Source of the DNA: Anaerostipes hominis (ex Lee et al. 2021)
GTDB taxonomy: Bacteria; Bacillota; Clostridia; Lachnospirales; Lachnospiraceae
Assembly: GCF_002270485.1 (NCBI RefSeq)
Contig: NZ_NQOG01000006.1
Coordinates: forward strand, 92,309-156,308
Direction of reading: 5' to 3'
DNA: 64,000 bases
Shown: positions 1 through 8,464 of the stretch, in pieces
Layout: the number at the start of each line of letters is the position of its first letter
Numbering within the stretch: position 1 is the stretch's first letter
Program-made: the position numbers and the translations under genes
Notes under the pieces: model-generated
Databases searched by the model: none
Told to the model about the DNA's origin: nothing
Seen by the model: only the letters and a program-made list of their open reading frames with translations

Positions 1-5
1 TTCAT
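1..5 (-). CDS. Start codon of a gene leaving the window on the left
   Basis: On the minus strand an AGGAGGAAT ribosome site (about 12-20) is followed after a normal gap by ATG at 5-3. Only the first codon and part of the second are in the window, so the product is unknown. A GGTTGGTT-type motif lies 36 bases upstream at 41-54, at the same spacing and orientation as in front of the nitroreductase gene. Confidence 0.35.
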
Positions 6-40
6 CACTCTATTCCTCCTGGTCCATGTTTATTAGCAAT

Positions 41-54
41 ATCTAACCAACCAT
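41..54 (-). promoter_or_regulatory. Candidate operator, GGTTGGTT motif copy 1
   Basis: The minus strand reads ATGGTTGGTTAGAT just downstream of a TATACT -10-like box. The core recurs at 5124-5141 and 9019-9036. In copies 1 and 3 it lies about 36 bases before the start codon, in the same orientation. It is probably the binding site of a shared regulator. The protein is unknown; one of the HxlR or ArsR regulators nearby is possible. Confidence 0.35.
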
Positions 55-186
55 ATTAAGTATATAAAATCAGGGTTTCCTTGTACGCTCCATCAAGCAG
101 AAGTTGCGCTCCATACGGTAATAATTTTTCCTACCCGGTATAAGGAACCACAAACAACGGTGGCTCATCCCTCCGCTGATTATTAC

Positions 187-1104
187 TTATTTCAGGAAAC
201 CGCTAATAATCTGTTCTTCTGCCTGCTGTTCTGTCAGTCCGAGGGACATCAGTTTTACAATCTGCTCCCCGGCAATCTTACCAATCGCAGCTTCATGGAT
301 CAATGCCGCATCTGTACAGTTTGCAGCAATCTCCGGCACTGCCCGGACACTGGCCTCATCCATAATGATAGCATCGCACTCCGTATGACCGCTGCACGGG
401 GCATTGCCATTGACACGGGATATGAAAAGCTGTTTTGAATGTTCCTTTGCTACGGAACGGGAAATGATATGGGTTCCTGCCCCCTCCCCGTTTAGGGCTA
501 CTTCAAAGGTACTTTTTGCGCTCTGGCAGCCGTGTGTCAGTAACCGTTCCGTGACCACAAGTGTTGCTCCGGCATCAAGATCGGCAGTGGTAAGCCTCTC
601 CGTTGAGTCCACTCCCTTAATCTGCACCGTTTCCATTTCCATGTATCCGTTTTCTGCAATATGCACGATAGTCTGAGGATTCATGATCCGTTTCCCCATA
701 CCGTCTCCGCTGCCATAATGTTTCTCAATATATCTCACTCTTGCACCTGGAGCAAGAAAGAATCTGTGAATGCCATCATGCTGACTGGCTTTTGTGCCTC
801 CGTTATGGATTCCACAGCCCGCTATAATCGTCACATCGGCATTCTCTCCAATGTAAAAGTTATTATATACGGCTTCGGATAGTCCCGACTGGCTGATGAT
901 GACTGGTATATGTACGCTTTCGCCCCTGACTTCCGGCTTTACTCTAATATCAATACCCGAACCATCTTCTTTAGATAAGATATCAATGTGTTCCGTAGTT
1001 CTACGCTCCACACTCTTTCCATTAGAACGGATATTGAAAGCCCCCGTCGGAATTTCATGCAGACCAGCCACAGCCTCCAACAACTTCTTTTGTATCAGAT
1101 CCAT
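187..1104 (-). CDS. sufB: SufB/SufD-type Fe-S cluster scaffold (minimal SufBC system)
   Basis: A 305-residue SufB/SufD-family protein that acts in the cytoplasm as scaffold for Fe-S cluster assembly, driven by the ATPase encoded just upstream. The C-terminal family signature is clear (HEAAIGKI about residue 270, then an LMSLGL...IISGF ending). It is much shorter than proteobacterial SufB (about 495) or SufD (about 420). No sufD, sufS or sufU lies beside it, which fits the two-gene Suf systems of strict anaerobes. Only 6 bases separate it from sufC, so the two are one operon. It ends the minus-strand copA-csoR-sufC-sufB series. The family call is firm; the sufB name is by analogy. Confidence 0.85.
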   Translation of the reverse strand: MDLIQKKLLEAVAGLHEIPTGAFNIRSNGKSVERRTTEHIDILSKEDGSGIDIRVKPEVRGESVHIPVIISQSGLSEAVYNNFYIGENADVTIIAGCGIHNGGTKASQHDGIHRFFLAPGARVRYIEKHYGSGDGMGKRIMNPQTIVHIAENGYMEMETVQIKGVDSTERLTTADLDAGATLVVTERLLTHGCQSAKSTFEVALNGEGAGTHIISRSVAKEHSKQLFISRVNGNAPCSGHTECDAIIMDEASVRAVPEIAANCTDAALIHEAAIGKIAGEQIVKLMSLGLTEQQAEEQIISGFLK

Positions 1105-1110
1105 TTCTTA

Positions 1111-1842
1111 TCACTTCCTTTCCTGATAGAATCGGCAGCCACCCACATCGGAGCTGTTCAAAAGTTCCGGCAGCACCTCGTCACGTTCTCCCTGGCGCAC
1201 GATCCGGCCATCGACTACTACCAGAACCACATCGGCAATGTTCAAAATGCGCTCCTGATGGGAGATGATCAGAATAGAGCCGTGCAGCTTACATTTCATA
1301 TTCTCAAAAACTTGTACCAGATTTTGAAAACTCCACAGGTCAATCCCTGCCTCTGGTTCATCAAAAATAGACAACGGGGCTGACCTTGCCAGACTGGTTG
1401 CAATTTCGATCCGCTTCAGCTCGCCTCCTGACAAGCTGCCATTTACCTCCCGGTGGATATAATCCCTGGCACACAGGCCAACTTCGGAGAGGTACTCACA
1501 CGCTTGCGAAACGGTCAAATCGTGGCCGACCGATATTCGTATCAGATCAAGCACGGTAATACCTTTGAAGCGGACCGGCTGCTGAAAAGCAAAGCTGATC
1601 CCTTTCTGCGCCCTCTCAGTAATTTCCATATGTGTGATGTCCTCACCATTTAACAAAATTTGTCCGGATGTAGGCTGTTCGATTCCGGCAATCATCTTTG
1701 CCAGGGTGGACTTTCCGCCACCATTAGGGCCGGTTACCGCTATAAAGCAGTCGTCTGGCAGTAATAAATTGATTTGTTGTAAAATCTCTTTTGAACCGGA
1801 ATCCCCGGAAACCTCAAAAGAGATATTTTTCAGTTCCAGCAT
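1111..1842 (-). CDS. sufC: Fe-S assembly ATPase SufC
   Basis: ABC-type ATPase of about 243 residues that energises Fe-S cluster assembly with the SufB-like partner 6 bases downstream. It has Walker A GPNGGGKST, a Q-loop FAFQQP, the ABC signature LSGGELKR and Walker B SIFDEPEAGID. The start at 1842 (MLELKNI) was chosen over an in-frame codon 60 bases upstream. It has a GGAGG site at ideal spacing, and SufC proteins begin at this motif. A hairpin at 1858-1893 separates it from csoR and may reduce read-through from the copper genes. Fe-S assembly next to copper efflux makes sense because copper attacks exposed Fe-S clusters. Confidence 0.9.
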   Translation of the reverse strand: MLELKNISFEVSGDSGSKEILQQINLLLPDDCFIAVTGPNGGGKSTLAKMIAGIEQPTSGQILLNGEDITHMEITERAQKGISFAFQQPVRFKGITVLDLIRISVGHDLTVSQACEYLSEVGLCARDYIHREVNGSLSGGELKRIEIATSLARSAPLSIFDEPEAGIDLWSFQNLVQVFENMKCKLHGSILIISHQERILNIADVVLVVVDGRIVRQGERDEVLPELLNSSDVGGCRFYQERK

Positions 1843-1857
1843 ATTTCCTCCATAGAA

Positions 1858-1893
1858 AGGGCGGTACAGCCTAATTGTGAATTGCACCGCCCT
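1858..1893 (-). terminator. Hairpin between csoR and sufC
   Basis: Inverted repeat AGGGCGGT / ACCGCCCT around a 20-base loop, followed on the minus strand by a short T/C-rich run. It could be a weak terminator or attenuator, or an RNA-stability element between the copper genes and the suf genes. There is no long U-tract, so full termination is unlikely. Confidence 0.4.
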
Positions 1894-1898
1894 GAAAA

Positions 1899-2162
1899 TC
1901 ATTGATTCATTTTCTCCAAAAGCTGAAGCGCTTCCTCCAGCTTTGGATTTTCAACATCCGTCTGCAGGGCCTCCCTGACACAGTTTCTGATATGAGCCTG
2001 TAAAATCTGTTGATTGGCACTTCGCAGTAAAGCCTGTGTTGCCTGGAGCTGATTGGATATATCCACACAATACCGATCAGATTCAATCATCTGCAGGATA
2101 CCGTCAATCTGCCCTCTGGCAATCTTCAGTTTATGGGTAATGTCGCTCTTTTTTGCTTTCAT
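1899..2162 (-). CDS. csoR: CsoR-family copper-sensing repressor
   Basis: An all-helical CsoR/FrmR-family repressor of 87 residues from the ATG at 2162 (a GTG 15 bases upstream is an alternative). The Cu(I) ligand set is present: Cys32, then His57 and Cys61 in the HIRNC motif. This spacing matches CsoR rather than the nickel or formaldehyde branches. Apo-CsoR binds GC-rich operators in front of copper-efflux genes and leaves when Cu(I) binds. It directly follows copA and so is probably autoregulated. A CCCTACGGGGG palindrome at 4903-4913 before copA looks like its operator. Confidence 0.88.
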   Translation of the reverse strand: MKAKKSDITHKLKIARGQIDGILQMIESDRYCVDISNQLQATQALLRSANQQILQAHIRNCVREALQTDVENPKLEEALQLLEKMNQ

Positions 2163-2173
2163 AGGCAGCCCGC

Positions 2174-2383
2174 TCACTGAATGCTTACAACCTGATAACC
2201 CGCATCTTCAACAGCGGCTTTCAGTACATCATCCGGTACATCCTGGCTCATCTGTACCTGGGCGGACTTGCTCTCCAGATGAACTGCCACATCTTTGATG
2301 CCATGGATTTCCCGCAATGCCTTATCTACGTGCTTTACACAGTTCATACAAACCATACCTTCAATATTCAATACTTTTTCCAT
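2174..2383 (-). CDS. CopZ-like copper chaperone, internal start within copA
   Basis: The C-terminal HMA domain of copA begins with its own ATG at 2383, preceded by AAAGGAGCGATCCAA, an excellent ribosome site buried in the copA frame. Internal initiation would give a free 69-residue metallochaperone (GMVCMNC Cu ligands) as well as the fused form. The linker before it reads like translated intergenic DNA. This suggests that a separate copZ became fused to copA by loss of a stop codon. The sequence supports the possibility but cannot show that the internal start is used. Confidence 0.5.
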   Translation of the reverse strand: MEKVLNIEGMVCMNCVKHVDKALREIHGIKDVAVHLESKSAQVQMSQDVPDDVLKAAVEDAGYQVVSIQ

Positions 2384-4759
2384 TTGGATCGCTCCTTTGC
2401 TTTCACTTTTTATTGTTGTCCGTTCATACACGCGGTCCTCATTTGGTTCCGCATGGGATGTGTGTTTTGCTTTAAACCATCTAAGCCTCAGCGCATTTGA
2501 TACTACAAACACGGAACTGAAACTCATGGCAAATGCCCCGATCATTGGATTCAATTTCAAATCAAACGGCAGAAAGAACAGCCCTGCCGCCACTGGAATA
2601 CCGATGATATTATAAATAAACGCCCAGAACAGGTTTTGCTTAATATTACGGATGACTGCCTTACTGAGCTGGATCGCCGTTGACACATCCAGCAGGTCAC
2701 TTTTCATCAGAACAATGTCCGCTGACTCAATCGCCACATCCGTTCCGGCTCCGATGGCAATGCCTACATCTGCCCTGGCAAGCGCCGGGGCATCGTTAAT
2801 TCCATCGCCTACCATCGCCACTTTTTTACCGCTATCCTGCAAACGCCGGATTTCCTTTTCCTTATCCTGTGGAAATACCTCGGCTACTACACGGTCCACG
2901 CCAACCTGACGCCGGATCGCTTCTGCTGTTTTCGCATTATCTCCGGTCAGCATGACCACCTCAATGCCCATCGCAGACAATTCCTGTACTGCCTGACGGC
3001 TGGTAGGCTTTACCACATCAGCTACGGCAATCACACCAATGAGTTGCCCGCCACGGGCAAAGAACAGCGGTGTTTTACCGTCAACTGCCATAGATTCCCC
3101 AAGCTGCAGGAGTGCTCCGCCCGAAATGCCATTTGCCTGGAGTAACCTCCGGTTTCCGGCATAGCAGATATCGTTTCCGATCTTTCCTACAATACCCTGG
3201 CCGGGAATCTGTTTAAAATCACTTACCTGAAGGAAAGAAATCCTTTCTTTTTCTGCTTCTGCCACAATTGCGTCTGCCAATGGATGTTCGGACAGTTTTT
3301 CCAGGGAAGCCGCTATCTGCAGCAGTTCCTTCTGACCTACACCGTCTCCACATAATAAGTTTGTGACTACCGGAGTTCCCTGTGTGATCGTTCCGGTCTT
3401 GTCAAGAACTACCGTATCAATACCATGTGCTGTTTCAAGAGCTTCCGCAGACTTAATCAGGATGCCGTTTGTTGCACCCTTTCCGGTTCCGACCATGATT
3501 GCGGTAGGTGTGGCAAGCCCCAACGCACAGGGGCAGGAAATCACTAAGATGGAAATACCAATGGAAAGGGCAAATTCAAACCCGTAACCCAACAACAGCC
3601 ATACGACAACGGCAATCAATGCAATGCTGATTACCACTGGTACAAACACACCGCTGACTTTATCGGCCATCTTTGCAATCGGCGCTTTAGAGCTGGTCGC
3701 TTCATCCACCAGACGGACAATCTGTGACAATGTGGTATCGTCACCCACTTTGGTCGCCTGCATCTTAAAATAGCCGGACTTATTTATGGTTGCCCCAATG
3801 ACCTTATCTCCGATATGCTTCTCTACCGGAATACTTTCACCTGTCAAGGCAGACTCATCCACAGAAGAAAATCCTTCAATGACAATTCCATCTACTGGTA
3901 CAGACTCTCCCGCTTTCACGATCAGCGTTTCCCCGGCCTGCACTTTCTCCACCGGAACGGTAAACTCCTGTCCATCACGTTCTACGGTTGCAGTCTTGGG
4001 GGCCAGGTTCATCAGCTTGGTAATCGCATCTGAGGTTTTCCCTTTTGCACGGGCTTCCAGAGTTTTCCCTAAAGTAATCAGCGTCAGGATCATGCCTGCG
4101 GATTCAAAGTACAGATCCATCATAAAACTATGGACGGTAACCATATCCCCATATCCGAACCCGATGCCTATTTTATAAATGGCATAAATCCCGTAAACAA
4201 TCGCCGCACCGGAGCCTATGGCAATCAGGGAGTCCATGTTGGGAGAACCGTGAAACAGCGTCTTAAATCCCATCCGGTAATATTTCGAATTGACAAATAC
4301 CACCGGGATCAGAAGCAGAAACTGTGTAAAAGCAAAGCTCATGGCATTTTCCATTCCTAAAAGGAAGCCTGGAAGCGGCCAGCCCATCATGTGTCCCATT
4401 GATATGTAAAACAGCGGTATAGTAAAAATGGCAGACAGCAGGAGCCGCTGTTTCATCTGCTTATATTCTGCCTGTGCCGTACTGGTTTCCGGATTTTGAG
4501 TCCGGCCTGCGGCACTGCTTTTGTTCTGGACCTTTGCAGCCGTTTTGGGGAATGCCCCATATCCGGCTTTTTCAACAGCCTGGACAATCCCTGCTGTATC
4601 CAGAACAGATTCATCATAAGAAGCAACCATGCTGTTCTTTAACAGATTGACGGACACTTCTTTGATGCCGGGCAGTTTTCCCACACTCTTTTCAATCCTG
4701 GCCGAGCAGGCCGAGCAGGTCATACCCGTAATGTCAAATTGCTCCTTTTGCAATTTCAT
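2174..4759 (-). CDS. copA: Copper-exporting P-type ATPase CopA with fused CopZ-like tail
   Basis: P1B-1 ATPase of about 861 residues in the cytoplasmic membrane that pumps Cu(I) out of the cell. Order: an N-terminal HMA domain (GMTCSAC near residues 12-18), six core membrane helices plus two leading ones, the TGES loop, the Cu-binding SCPCALG helix, the DKTGT phosphorylation site and the [10 protein letters not shown] hinge. The last 70 residues form a second HMA domain (EGMVCMNC). That extension is unusual, since copper ATPases normally end soon after helix 8. The start at 4759 has a GAAGGG site and fits the HMA domain start; the open frame runs 132 bases further into a hairpin-rich leader. 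It heads the copA-csoR-suf series. Confidence 0.93.
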   Translation of the reverse strand: MKLQKEQFDITGMTCSACSARIEKSVGKLPGIKEVSVNLLKNSMVASYDESVLDTAGIVQAVEKAGYGAFPKTAAKVQNKSSAAGRTQNPETSTAQAEYKQMKQRLLLSAIFTIPLFYISMGHMMGWPLPGFLLGMENAMSFAFTQFLLLIPVVFVNSKYYRMGFKTLFHGSPNMDSLIAIGSGAAIVYGIYAIYKIGIGFGYGDMVTVHSFMMDLYFESAGMILTLITLGKTLEARAKGKTSDAITKLMNLAPKTATVERDGQEFTVPVEKVQAGETLIVKAGESVPVDGIVIEGFSSVDESALTGESIPVEKHIGDKVIGATINKSGYFKMQATKVGDDTTLSQIVRLVDEATSSKAPIAKMADKVSGVFVPVVISIALIAVVVWLLLGYGFEFALSIGISILVISCPCALGLATPTAIMVGTGKGATNGILIKSAEALETAHGIDTVVLDKTGTITQGTPVVTNLLCGDGVGQKELLQIAASLEKLSEHPLADAIVAEAEKERISFLQVSDFKQIPGQGIVGKIGNDICYAGNRRLLQANGISGGALLQLGESMAVDGKTPLFFARGGQLIGVIAVADVVKPTSRQAVQELSAMGIEVVMLTGDNAKTAEAIRRQVGVDRVVAEVFPQDKEKEIRRLQDSGKKVAMVGDGINDAPALARADVGIAIGAGTDVAIESADIVLMKSDLLDVSTAIQLSKAVIRNIKQNLFWAFIYNIIGIPVAAGLFFLPFDLKLNPMIGAFAMSFSSVFVVSNALRLRWFKAKHTSHAEPNEDRVYERTTIKSESKGAIQMEKVLNIEGMVCMNCVKHVDKALREIHGIKDVAVHLESKSAQVQMSQDVPDDVLKAAVEDAGYQVVSIQ

Positions 4760-4930
4760 CCCTTCTTTCTTTTTATTTTTATCAGGGACACTCCTGTGTC
4801 CCTGCTGCAGCGTGCATATCAGCTTTGCTGATAATGTGCACCTATGCACGCCTGCAATCTGCCGGAGGCATATGTCAGTGTCCACTGACATATACTACCC
4901 GTCCCCCGTAGGGAACACAATCATTATAAA
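4760..4930 (-). promoter_or_regulatory. copA promoter and structured leader with CsoR operator
   Basis: On the minus strand there is a TATAAT -10 box (4923-4928), then CCCTACGGGGG (4903-4913), close to known CsoR operators. The leader then contains three hairpins: the perfect palindrome TATGTCAGTG/CACTGACATA (4871-4892), a GCGTGCATA/TATGCACGC structure (4809-4850) and CAGGGACAC/GTGTCCCTG (4783-4804). No clear -35 box was found. The hairpins do not match a riboswitch class that I recognise. Confidence 0.5.
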
Positions 4931-5123
4931 CACGCCTTCCTGGTTTTGTACGCTCCATAAAGGAGCATTTTTGATCCAAAAAGCAATTCCTTTTTTGCAG
5001 AAAATCCAATCAGCAGGTTTTCCAATCCAAAGGGCAGAACTGCTCCCAAAACCGTTGACTTTGTGCCTTTTCGTGAATATACTGACGGCATGAACGATTA
5101 AACATTCTTTTAATTGTTCAGCC

Positions 5124-5141
5124 ATGTCAAACCAACCAAAT
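5124..5141 (+). promoter_or_regulatory. Candidate operator, GGTTGGTT motif copy 2
   Basis: ATGTCAAACCAACCAAAT lies 26 bases before the HMA chaperone start, with an AGAAAGGGG ribosome site between them. Its core is the reverse complement of the motif in front of the nitroreductase gene. Confidence 0.4.
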
Positions 5142-5166
5142 AACTATAGAAAGGGGATATCATCCT

Positions 5167-5385
5167 ATGAAGAAAACAATCAAATTAATCGACCTTGACT
5201 GCGGACACTGCGCAGCAAAGATCGAAAGTGCCGTGAAAAAGATTGACGGTGTTACGAATGTATCCGTGAACTTTTTGAACCAGAAGATGGTACTGGAGGC
5301 ACCGGATGACAAGTTCGCCTCCATCCTGACCGAAGCAAAGGCACTGATCAAGAAAATCGAGCCGGATGTAACTGTCAAGGTGTGA
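5167..5385 (+). CDS. HMA-domain metallochaperone
   Basis: A 72-residue single HMA domain with a beta-alpha-beta-beta-alpha-beta pattern. The metal motif is DCGHC, in place of the usual GMTCxxC of copper chaperones. It precedes a P1B ATPase that lacks its own N-terminal HMA domain, so it probably acts as the detached metal-binding domain or chaperone for that pump. DCxxC motifs of this kind are common with Zn/Cd-type pumps, so zinc or cadmium is more likely than copper. Its mRNA probably ends in part at the strong hairpin at 5397-5432, with some read-through to the ATPase. A repeated operator-like motif lies at 5124-5141. Confidence 0.85.
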   Translation: MKKTIKLIDLDCGHCAAKIESAVKKIDGVTNVSVNFLNQKMVLEAPDDKFASILTEAKALIKKIEPDVTVKV

Positions 5386-5396
5386 TGAAAAGCTGG

Positions 5397-5432
5397 ACAC
5401 CGGCTGCCGTTTCCTGGTAGCCGGTGTTTTTT
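5397..5432 (+). terminator. Rho-independent terminator after the HMA chaperone
   Basis: Stem ACACCGGCT / AGCCGGTGT with a 13-base loop, followed by a T-run. It lies directly after the chaperone stop codon. Confidence 0.8.
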
Positions 5433-5500
5433 ATTTCATAGGAAAGTTCTACGACCTTCCCTATGAAATAAAAACGCTCCGCGGGTTGTGCACAGATGCG
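5432..5500. repeat. Interspersed palindromic repeat (REP/MITE-like), copy 1
   Basis: The element starts with an inverted repeat, ATTTCATAGGAAAG ... CTTTCC-like arm ... CTATGAAAT, and continues into CTCCGCGGGTTGTGCACAGATGCGTAA. Parts recur elsewhere: the first arm at about 30493-30514, the GCGGG...GTGCACAGATGCGTAA part inverted at about 39660-39690, and a diverged piece near 36872-36890. All copies are intergenic. The function is unknown. Confidence 0.6.
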
Positions 5501-5671
5501 TAAGGAAATTATTTGCCTGCGGCAAATTGCATCAGGCACGCAAAGTTGTCAAGCCCCTCAAAGAGTGAGGGAGGGGTTGGGGCGTTGAAGTGGGCTTGCC
5601 CACTTTGTTCCATTAAGACACAGGGAAAGTACAATTACCGCTTTCCCTGCCATGAAAGGAGAATAGAAATT

Positions 5672-7540
5672 ATGACACGAAAACAAAAGCATCTGCTTAC
5701 ACGCATCATTGTGGCGGCAGTGCTGTTCTTTGCAGGGAGCTTCTTACAGCTTCCTGAATACGTAGAAATGGGTGTATTCCTTGTCTGCTACGCTGTTGTT
5801 GGATGGGATATTGTATGGAAAGCGATCACAAACATCCTCCACGGGCAGGTATTTGATGAAAACTTTCTGATGACGATAGCCACCGTTGGCGCATTAATTT
5901 TAGGGGAACATTCCGAAGGTGTTGCCGTTATGCTGTTTTATCAGGTAGGCGAATGGTTCCAGTCTTATGCGGTTTCCAAATCCCGCAAATCCATCGCAGG
6001 CCTGATGGATATCCGCCCGGACTATGCCAACGTAGAACGGGACGGAAAACTGGTGCAGGTTGATCCAGATGAAGTGCAGATCGGAGATGTCATCGTAGTA
6101 AAGCCGGGAGAACGCATCCCTTTGGACGGAACAATCCTCAAAGGTTCCTCTGCACTGGATACTTCTGCCCTTACCGGGGAATCCATGCCCCGTGAAGTAG
6201 AGCCGGGAATGGAAGTCATCAGCGGATGTATCAACCAGACTGGTATTTTGACCATCCAGACCACAAAGGAATTTGGAGAGTCTACGGTTGCAAAAATCCT
6301 TGATCTGGTGGAAAACGCAAGCGACAAAAAAGGCCGGACAGAAAACTTTATCACACGCTTTGCCCGATACTACACCCCTGCTGTGGTATTCGCAGCCCTC
6401 GCACTTGCCATCCTGCCACCACTGATCACCGGGCAGTCATTTGGAACCTGGATTTACCGTGCTTTGACCTTCCTGGTTATCTCCTGTCCCTGTGCGCTCG
6501 TCATCTCCATCCCGCTTAGTTTCTTTGGAGGTATCGGCGGTGCGTCCAGGATCGGTGTTCTTGTAAAGGGCAGCAACTATTTGGAATCACTTGCTCATAC
6601 GGAAATGGTAGTCTTTGATAAAACAGGTACTCTGACCAAAGGTTCCTTTGCCGTCAGTGAGGTCAATCCAAAAGGTATGAAAGACACACAGCTTCTGGAA
6701 CTGGCCGCATATGCGGAGGATTATTCTAATCACCCAATCTCGCTCTCGATCAAGAAAGCCTATGGCAGAAAAATTGACAGCGGCCGCATCACAGAGGTTC
6801 AGGAAAGCGCAGGCCATGGCGTGCGGGCTGTCATTGACGGTAAAGCAGTTCTGGCCGGAAACGCCAAGCTGATGGTAAAGGAACGTATCCAATACACCCC
6901 TTCTACTGCTGTCGGCACCGTTGTTTATCTGGCCTGTGACGGAAAATATGCCGGATGTATTGTCATAGAAGATGAGATCAAAGCAGATGCTCCAGCAGCA
7001 ATCAAACGTCTGAAATCCGCCGGAATCCACAAAACAGTCATGCTGACCGGAGATGCAGATGCCGTTGGAAAAAAGGTAGCAAACCGTCTTGAATTAGATC
7101 AGGCATACACTGAACTGCTCCCTGCCGATAAGGTTGACCGTGTAGAAGAACTGCTGAAACAAAAAAGTGAAAAAGGAAAACTTGTCTTTGTCGGGGACGG
7201 CATCAACGATGCTCCCGTACTGGCACGGGCCGATGTAGGTATCGCTATGGGCGGTCTGGGTTCCGATGCAGCCATTGAAGCTGCTGACGTTGTATTGATG
7301 ACGGATGAACCATCCAAAATCGCTTCTGTGATGAAGATTGCCAGAAAGACGATCCGTATCGCAAATCAGAACATCGTATTTGCCTTGGGTGTGAAATTCC
7401 TGGTACTCATCTTAGGTGCTTTGGGATACGCCAATATGTGGGCGGCCGTATTTGCCGATGTCGGTGTCTCCGTCATTGCCATCCTAAACGCAATCCGTGC
7501 CATGCGGGTAAAGCGGCTGGATGTGCCTTCCCAGATCTAA
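5672..7540 (+). CDS. Heavy-metal P-type ATPase, Zn/Cd type (CadA/ZntA-like)
   Basis: P1B ATPase of about 622 residues in the cytoplasmic membrane that exports divalent soft metals, most likely Zn(II) or Cd(II). The metal-site helix is SCPCALVISIP; the VIS following CPC is typical of the Zn/Cd/Pb branch, against CALGLAT in CopA. Also present are LTGESMP, the DKTGTLTKG phosphorylation site and [10 protein letters not shown]. The protein begins directly at the membrane helices with no N-terminal HMA domain; the separate 72-residue HMA protein upstream replaces it. The start at 5672 follows GAAAGGAGAATAG. An in-frame extension to 5513 crosses repeat DNA and is rejected. Two ArsR repressors lie downstream. 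Confidence 0.92.
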   Translation: MTRKQKHLLTRIIVAAVLFFAGSFLQLPEYVEMGVFLVCYAVVGWDIVWKAITNILHGQVFDENFLMTIATVGALILGEHSEGVAVMLFYQVGEWFQSYAVSKSRKSIAGLMDIRPDYANVERDGKLVQVDPDEVQIGDVIVVKPGERIPLDGTILKGSSALDTSALTGESMPREVEPGMEVISGCINQTGILTIQTTKEFGESTVAKILDLVENASDKKGRTENFITRFARYYTPAVVFAALALAILPPLITGQSFGTWIYRALTFLVISCPCALVISIPLSFFGGIGGASRIGVLVKGSNYLESLAHTEMVVFDKTGTLTKGSFAVSEVNPKGMKDTQLLELAAYAEDYSNHPISLSIKKAYGRKIDSGRITEVQESAGHGVRAVIDGKAVLAGNAKLMVKERIQYTPSTAVGTVVYLACDGKYAGCIVIEDEIKADAPAAIKRLKSAGIHKTVMLTGDADAVGKKVANRLELDQAYTELLPADKVDRVEELLKQKSEKGKLVFVGDGINDAPVLARADVGIAMGGLGSDAAIEAADVVLMTDEPSKIASVMKIARKTIRIANQNIVFALGVKFLVLILGALGYANMWAAVFADVGVSVIAILNAIRAMRVKRLDVPSQI

Positions 7541-7556
7541 AAAGATTTGAGAACCG

Positions 7557-7596
7557 AAATGCGCCGCACTTCACCTAACATGAAAGCGGCGCATTT
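7557..7596 (+). terminator. Terminator between the metal ATPase and the arsR-type gene
   Basis: Perfect 11-base stem AAATGCGCCGC / GCGGCGCATTT with an 18-base loop. The T/A-rich flanks allow it to serve both converging genes. Confidence 0.7.
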
Positions 7597-7649
7597 CCCT
7601 TATTCGTCCTGTAATCATGACATCATGGTATACCCGGAGGGTATTTCCT

Positions 7650-8015
7650 CTATTGATTTGTCGGGCAGGATATTTCAAATAACGCATCAATAGAACGATG
7701 CAATAATTTAGCCTGTTGTGTGTCTGACAAGGAGTAATACACTTCTTTTCCTTCCCTGCGGCTGGATATGATCCCACTTTTTTTCAGTATCCGCAAATGG
7801 TGCGATACTGCGGGAGCACTCATATCCACAGCCGCCGCAATGTTACAGACACATTCTTCACAGTGACAGAGCAGCCACAAAATCCGCAGACGTGTCGGAT
7901 CATCAAGCTGCTGAAATAAAAATGCTATATTAGTAAAGCCTTTCACAGAAGGCATCTTGTCTAATACCCGTTCAATATTCTGTCCGTGGTTGTGAGGTAG
8001 ATTATAATGTGACAT
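7650..8015 (-). CDS. ArsR/SmtB-family metal-responsive repressor (CadC/CzrA-like)
   Basis: A winged-helix repressor of 121 residues. The segment after PTRLRILWLL carries CHCEECVCNIA. This corresponds to the ELCVCDL alpha-3 metal site, with two extra Cys and a His, so soft-metal sensing is likely. The N-terminal HYNLPHNHGQ stretch is His-rich, as in CadC/SmtB alpha-5N sensors. The start at 8015 has an AAGGAG site. It is transcribed toward the Zn/Cd ATPase and divergent from a second ArsR gene only 83 bases away. Control of the ATPase at 5672 is the natural inference. Confidence 0.85.
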   Translation of the reverse strand: MSHYNLPHNHGQNIERVLDKMPSVKGFTNIAFLFQQLDDPTRLRILWLLCHCEECVCNIAAAVDMSAPAVSHHLRILKKSGIISSRREGKEVYYSLSDTQQAKLLHRSIDALFEISCPTNQ

Positions 8016-8098
8016 CAAAAATGATCTCCTTCCTGGAACTATCATAGCTATTTAAATTTTATCTGTCAAACAGCTTACACATAGATTGGAGAAATTAC

Positions 8099-8416
8099 AT
8101 GAATACAACGGAACATACAACTTTTATGGTTCCAAAACCAGAGGAATTGCAGCAGCTATCTGAACTTTATAAAGCAATGGGTGATTATACCCGTATGCGG
8201 ATACTGTGGCGTCTGATGGAGAAAGAATACTGTGTCAGTGATCTGGCAAAGGAAATGCAGGCCACAAAATCAGCCATCTCCCATCAGCTTCGTGCGCTGC
8301 GGATTGTACGCCTGGTCTACTCCCGCAAGGTTGGTAAAAACGTATTTTATTCCTTGCAGGACGAACACATCGGCTGGATACTGGAAGAAACCTACGCACA
8401 TATTTCAGAGCGATAA
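8099..8416 (+). CDS. ArsR-family transcriptional repressor
   Basis: A 105-residue ArsR/SmtB winged helix: GDYTRMRILWRL, then CVSDLAKEM and the recognition helix SAISHQLRALR. It has a single Cys in the alpha-3 region, so this protein may sense through another site or another ligand. The start at 8099 (MNTTEHT) follows a GGAG site. It is divergent from the other ArsR gene, so the 83-base gap probably holds operators for both. The mRNA ends at the hairpin at 8419-8453. Confidence 0.83.
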   Translation: MNTTEHTTFMVPKPEELQQLSELYKAMGDYTRMRILWRLMEKEYCVSDLAKEMQATKSAISHQLRALRIVRLVYSRKVGKNVFYSLQDEHIGWILEETYAHISER

Positions 8417-8418
8417 AA

Positions 8419-8453
8419 GCACAGCCCCTGTGCTTGTTTTACAGGGGCTGTGC
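8419..8453 (-). terminator. Terminator shared by the arsR-type and nitroreductase genes
   Basis: Perfect 13-base stem GCACAGCCCCTGT / ACAGGGGCTGTGC. On the minus strand it is followed by TTTTAT, so it ends the nitroreductase transcript best and may also stop the converging arsR transcript. Confidence 0.75.
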
Positions 8454-8464
8454 CAAGTATTCAT

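Noticed and set aside
4629..5125. Open frames on both strands in the copA leader (154 and 76 codons)
   Set aside because: They run through hairpins and operator-like DNA, have no good ribosome site, and their translations resemble no protein.
5513..5671. N-terminal extension of the Zn/Cd ATPase
   Set aside because: It would translate repeat DNA; the ATG at 5672 has GAAAGGAG and fits the family start.
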